From: JAAZGD01 sp034003765
Lineage (GTDB): Bacteria; Bacillota; Clostridia; Peptostreptococcales; Anaerovoracaceae
DNA length: 64,000 nucleotides
Direction of reading: 5' to 3'
Assembly (NCBI GenBank): GCA_034003765.1
Contig: JAVEXZ010000011.1
Span: 1 to 64,000 of the forward strand
Shown here one piece after another: positions 62,433 through 64,000 of this stretch. How positions within the stretch are numbered: the first letter of the stretch is position 1; each line of letters opens with the position of its first letter. The translations under genes and the position numbers were made by a program. The notes beneath the pieces were generated by a model. That model did no database searches and was not told the origin of the DNA. It saw only the letters and a list, made by a program, of their open reading frames with translations.

Positions 62433-63383
62433 ATGCAAAAAGGAAAAATGCTTCAACCAGGAGATACCATTGGTGTAATTTCACCAGCTAGCCCTTCAGA
62501 ACACCAAAGCGAGATTATAAGAGCTATGGAGTACTGGACGGAAAAGGGATATAAGATTGAGCTGGGCAAAAATGTAAATAAGACCAAGGGCTTTGTTGCA
62601 GCTTGTGAAGAGGACAGAGCCTCTGATATGAATGAAATGTTTGGCCGAGATGATATAGACGGTGTTTTCGTTACCCAGGGAGGTTATGGGTCAGCTCAGC
62701 TTTTTTCTCACCTAGATTTCGATTTAATCAAAAACAATCCCAAGGTTTTTACCGGCTTTAGCGACATCACTTCTCTTCATATTATGTTGGGTAAATTCTC
62801 GGATTTAGTAACATTCCACGGGCCTGGAATGGCTCGATTTAATTCCCAAGATTTAACAAAATATACTGAGAAATATTTCCATAAGGCAATATTTTCACCT
62901 GAGCCCATAGGGAATATACCCCTAGCAAATCCCAAAAAATGGGTTTATGCCATGACCCAAGGGACTGCCGAAGGAGAGTTGACAGGGGGTAATCTTACCC
63001 TAGTATGCGCCACTCTAGGAACACCCTATGAAATTGAAACAAGGGGGAAAATTCTCCTTCTTGAAGAAGTAGATCAAGAACCCTGGGTAATGGACCACTG
63101 CCTATCTCATTTACGTAATGCAGGAAAATTAGAGGATATTAAGGGTATTGTAATTGGTGAGTGTCATAACTGTGAACCTTATAAGAATAACCCTGGCTTC
63201 CTATGTGATACAGGAATTGAGGATGTTTTTACCTACTATTTTGGTGGCTTGAAGGTTCCCGTTTTATACGGCCTACCATTAGGTCACACTAGAGATATTG
63301 CAACCTTGCCTCTAGGGCTTCCTGTTCGAATATCCAGTGACGACAAATCACTAACTATATTGGAAAGCGGTGTTAGGGCTTAA
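62433..63383 (+). CDS. S66-family LD-carboxypeptidase / MccF-like protein
   Basis: A 316-residue serine peptidase-like protein started behind AGGAGGCGAGACC. Motifs include LQPGDTIGVISPAS at the N-terminus, FVTQGGYGSAQLF (the nucleophile Ser region), FTGFSDITSLH and the late LEEVDQEPWVMDH with YGLPLGHTRDIATLPLG. LdcA members trim murein tetrapeptides; MccF members cleave microcin C-type conjugates. The two cannot be told apart here. Confidence 0.85.
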   Translation: MQKGKMLQPGDTIGVISPASPSEHQSEIIRAMEYWTEKGYKIELGKNVNKTKGFVAACEEDRASDMNEMFGRDDIDGVFVTQGGYGSAQLFSHLDFDLIKNNPKVFTGFSDITSLHIMLGKFSDLVTFHGPGMARFNSQDLTKYTEKYFHKAIFSPEPIGNIPLANPKKWVYAMTQGTAEGELTGGNLTLVCATLGTPYEIETRGKILLLEEVDQEPWVMDHCLSHLRNAGKLEDIKGIVIGECHNCEPYKNNPGFLCDTGIEDVFTYYFGGLKVPVLYGLPLGHTRDIATLPLGLPVRISSDDKSLTILESGVRA

Positions 63384-63452
63384 TCGGCTTTCCTCAATTA
63401 TATTTTACCAGTTCATAATTGCTATTCGTGTGTGTTTAGAAGGAGGTAGGAG

Positions 63453-64000
63453 ATGAAAAGGAAGGGAACTAAATATTTATCCTTGCTGCTTATTTTGCTG
63501 TTAGCTCTAGGAACAATGGGATGCGGGGCAGGAGAAACCCAAGATGAAGGGACCACCTTCACCATGGCAATTACGGAAGAAATTGACACACTAAACCCCT
63601 TATCAGCTTGGATGCAGGTATCATATGAAGCACTATTGCTACTTTATGACCCTCTGGTTAGGTACGATGAAAACCTAGACCCAGGACCTTGCCTAGCTAA
63701 AAGCTGGGAGATCAGCGAAGACGAGCTTACTTGGACCTTTAATTTAATGGAAGACGTTTTATGGCATGATGGTGAGCCTTTTACATCTGCAGATGTAAAA
63801 TTTACCTACGAACTATATCAAGAATATGATTCCTACATGTATGGGGGCTACCTAACTGGGATTAGCAGTATTGATTGTCCTGATGACTATACAGTGGTAA
63901 TCACAACTGAAGAGCCTAAGGCTAATATGTTAATGAACACATCTCCAATTGTCCCTATGCATATATGGGCAGACCAAGAAGACCCATACAACTGGGAGAA
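63453..64000 (+). CDS. Peptide/oligopeptide ABC transporter substrate-binding lipoprotein, N-terminal part
   Basis: The gene starts at ATG 63453 behind AGAAGGAGGTAGGAG and runs off the window. The signal segment ends in a lipobox (LGTMGC). The mature part begins TFTMAITEEIDTLNPLSA, then LAKSWEISEDELTWTF and WHDGEPFTSADVKFTYEL, the SBP_bac_5 family signature. It probably binds peptides or nickel-type ligands. Only about 183 codons are visible; permease and ATPase genes are expected after the window. Confidence 0.88.
   Translation, partial: MKRKGTKYLSLLLILLLALGTMGCGAGETQDEGTTFTMAITEEIDTLNPLSAWMQVSYEALLLLYDPLVRYDENLDPGPCLAKSWEISEDELTWTFNLMEDVLWHDGEPFTSADVKFTYELYQEYDSYMYGGYLTGISSIDCPDDYTVVITTEEPKANMLMNTSPIVPMHIWADQEDPYNWE

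Overview
The window looks like a chromosomal segment of a low-GC Gram-positive anaerobe of the class Clostridia. The supporting signs are strong AGGAGG-type ribosome binding sites, AT-rich intergenic DNA, the paired glgC/glgD form of glycogen synthesis, pyruvate phosphate dikinase beside pyruvate kinase metabolism, a corrinoid methyltransferase set, SLH surface proteins and a full selenocysteine (Sec) decoding locus. I do not name a genus. No phage, integrase or transposase gene was seen.

Layout. 1-2089: tail of a ThiXYZ-type pyrimidine/thiamine-precursor ABC importer, followed by a decayed FMN-binding gene end and a DUF6544-like gene. 3280-9584: an AraC regulator with a GH39-like tail, divergent from two saccharopine-dehydrogenase-like paralogues that bracket an APC permease. 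9709-9996: a 33-bp tandem array just upstream of the pyk promoter. 10052-16132: pyk, a PAS/GGDEF/HD-GYP cyclic-di-GMP protein, a flavin-binding-type protein and cfa. 16677-18395: ArsR regulator plus a CoA-disulfide/polysulfide reductase-like flavoprotein. tRNA-Pro(GGG), an HD protein and a nitronate monooxygenase-like enzyme follow. 20903-26903: a TetR-associated peptidase/NhaC pair and an acetamidase/APC permease pair.

27289-37405 is an accessory block: a type I restriction-modification system (hsdMSR) whose specificity subunit carries a 12-bp repeat between its two target-recognition domains, then a large XRE regulator and a divergent SLH/leucine-rich-repeat surface protein. A diverged direct repeat of about 100 bp flanks the block (26950-27047 and 37533-37632), which suggests insertion between an amino-acid permease and an MscS channel gene. 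39032-44969 holds envelope proteins of unknown function, a hotdog thioesterase-like protein and a corrinoid methyl-transfer trio (MttB-like without pyrrolysine, corrinoid protein, UroD-type methyltransferase). ppdK follows.

48359-53260 is the most informative region: tRNA-Sec, selD, selA, selB and a small HesB-like gene. Both selD (UGA at 48533-48535) and the HesB-like gene (UGA at 53066-53068) contain an in-frame UGA at a position where relatives carry Cys or Sec. Both are therefore probably selenoproteins, and standard translation would truncate or miss them. 53684-64000: thpR, a glycogen operon (glgB, glgC, glgD and a glgA fused to a GH13 amylase), nadE, an S66 carboxypeptidase and the start of a peptide-binding lipoprotein. 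Four intergenic tandem arrays with units of 33, 55, 56 and 53 bp are spread through the window.
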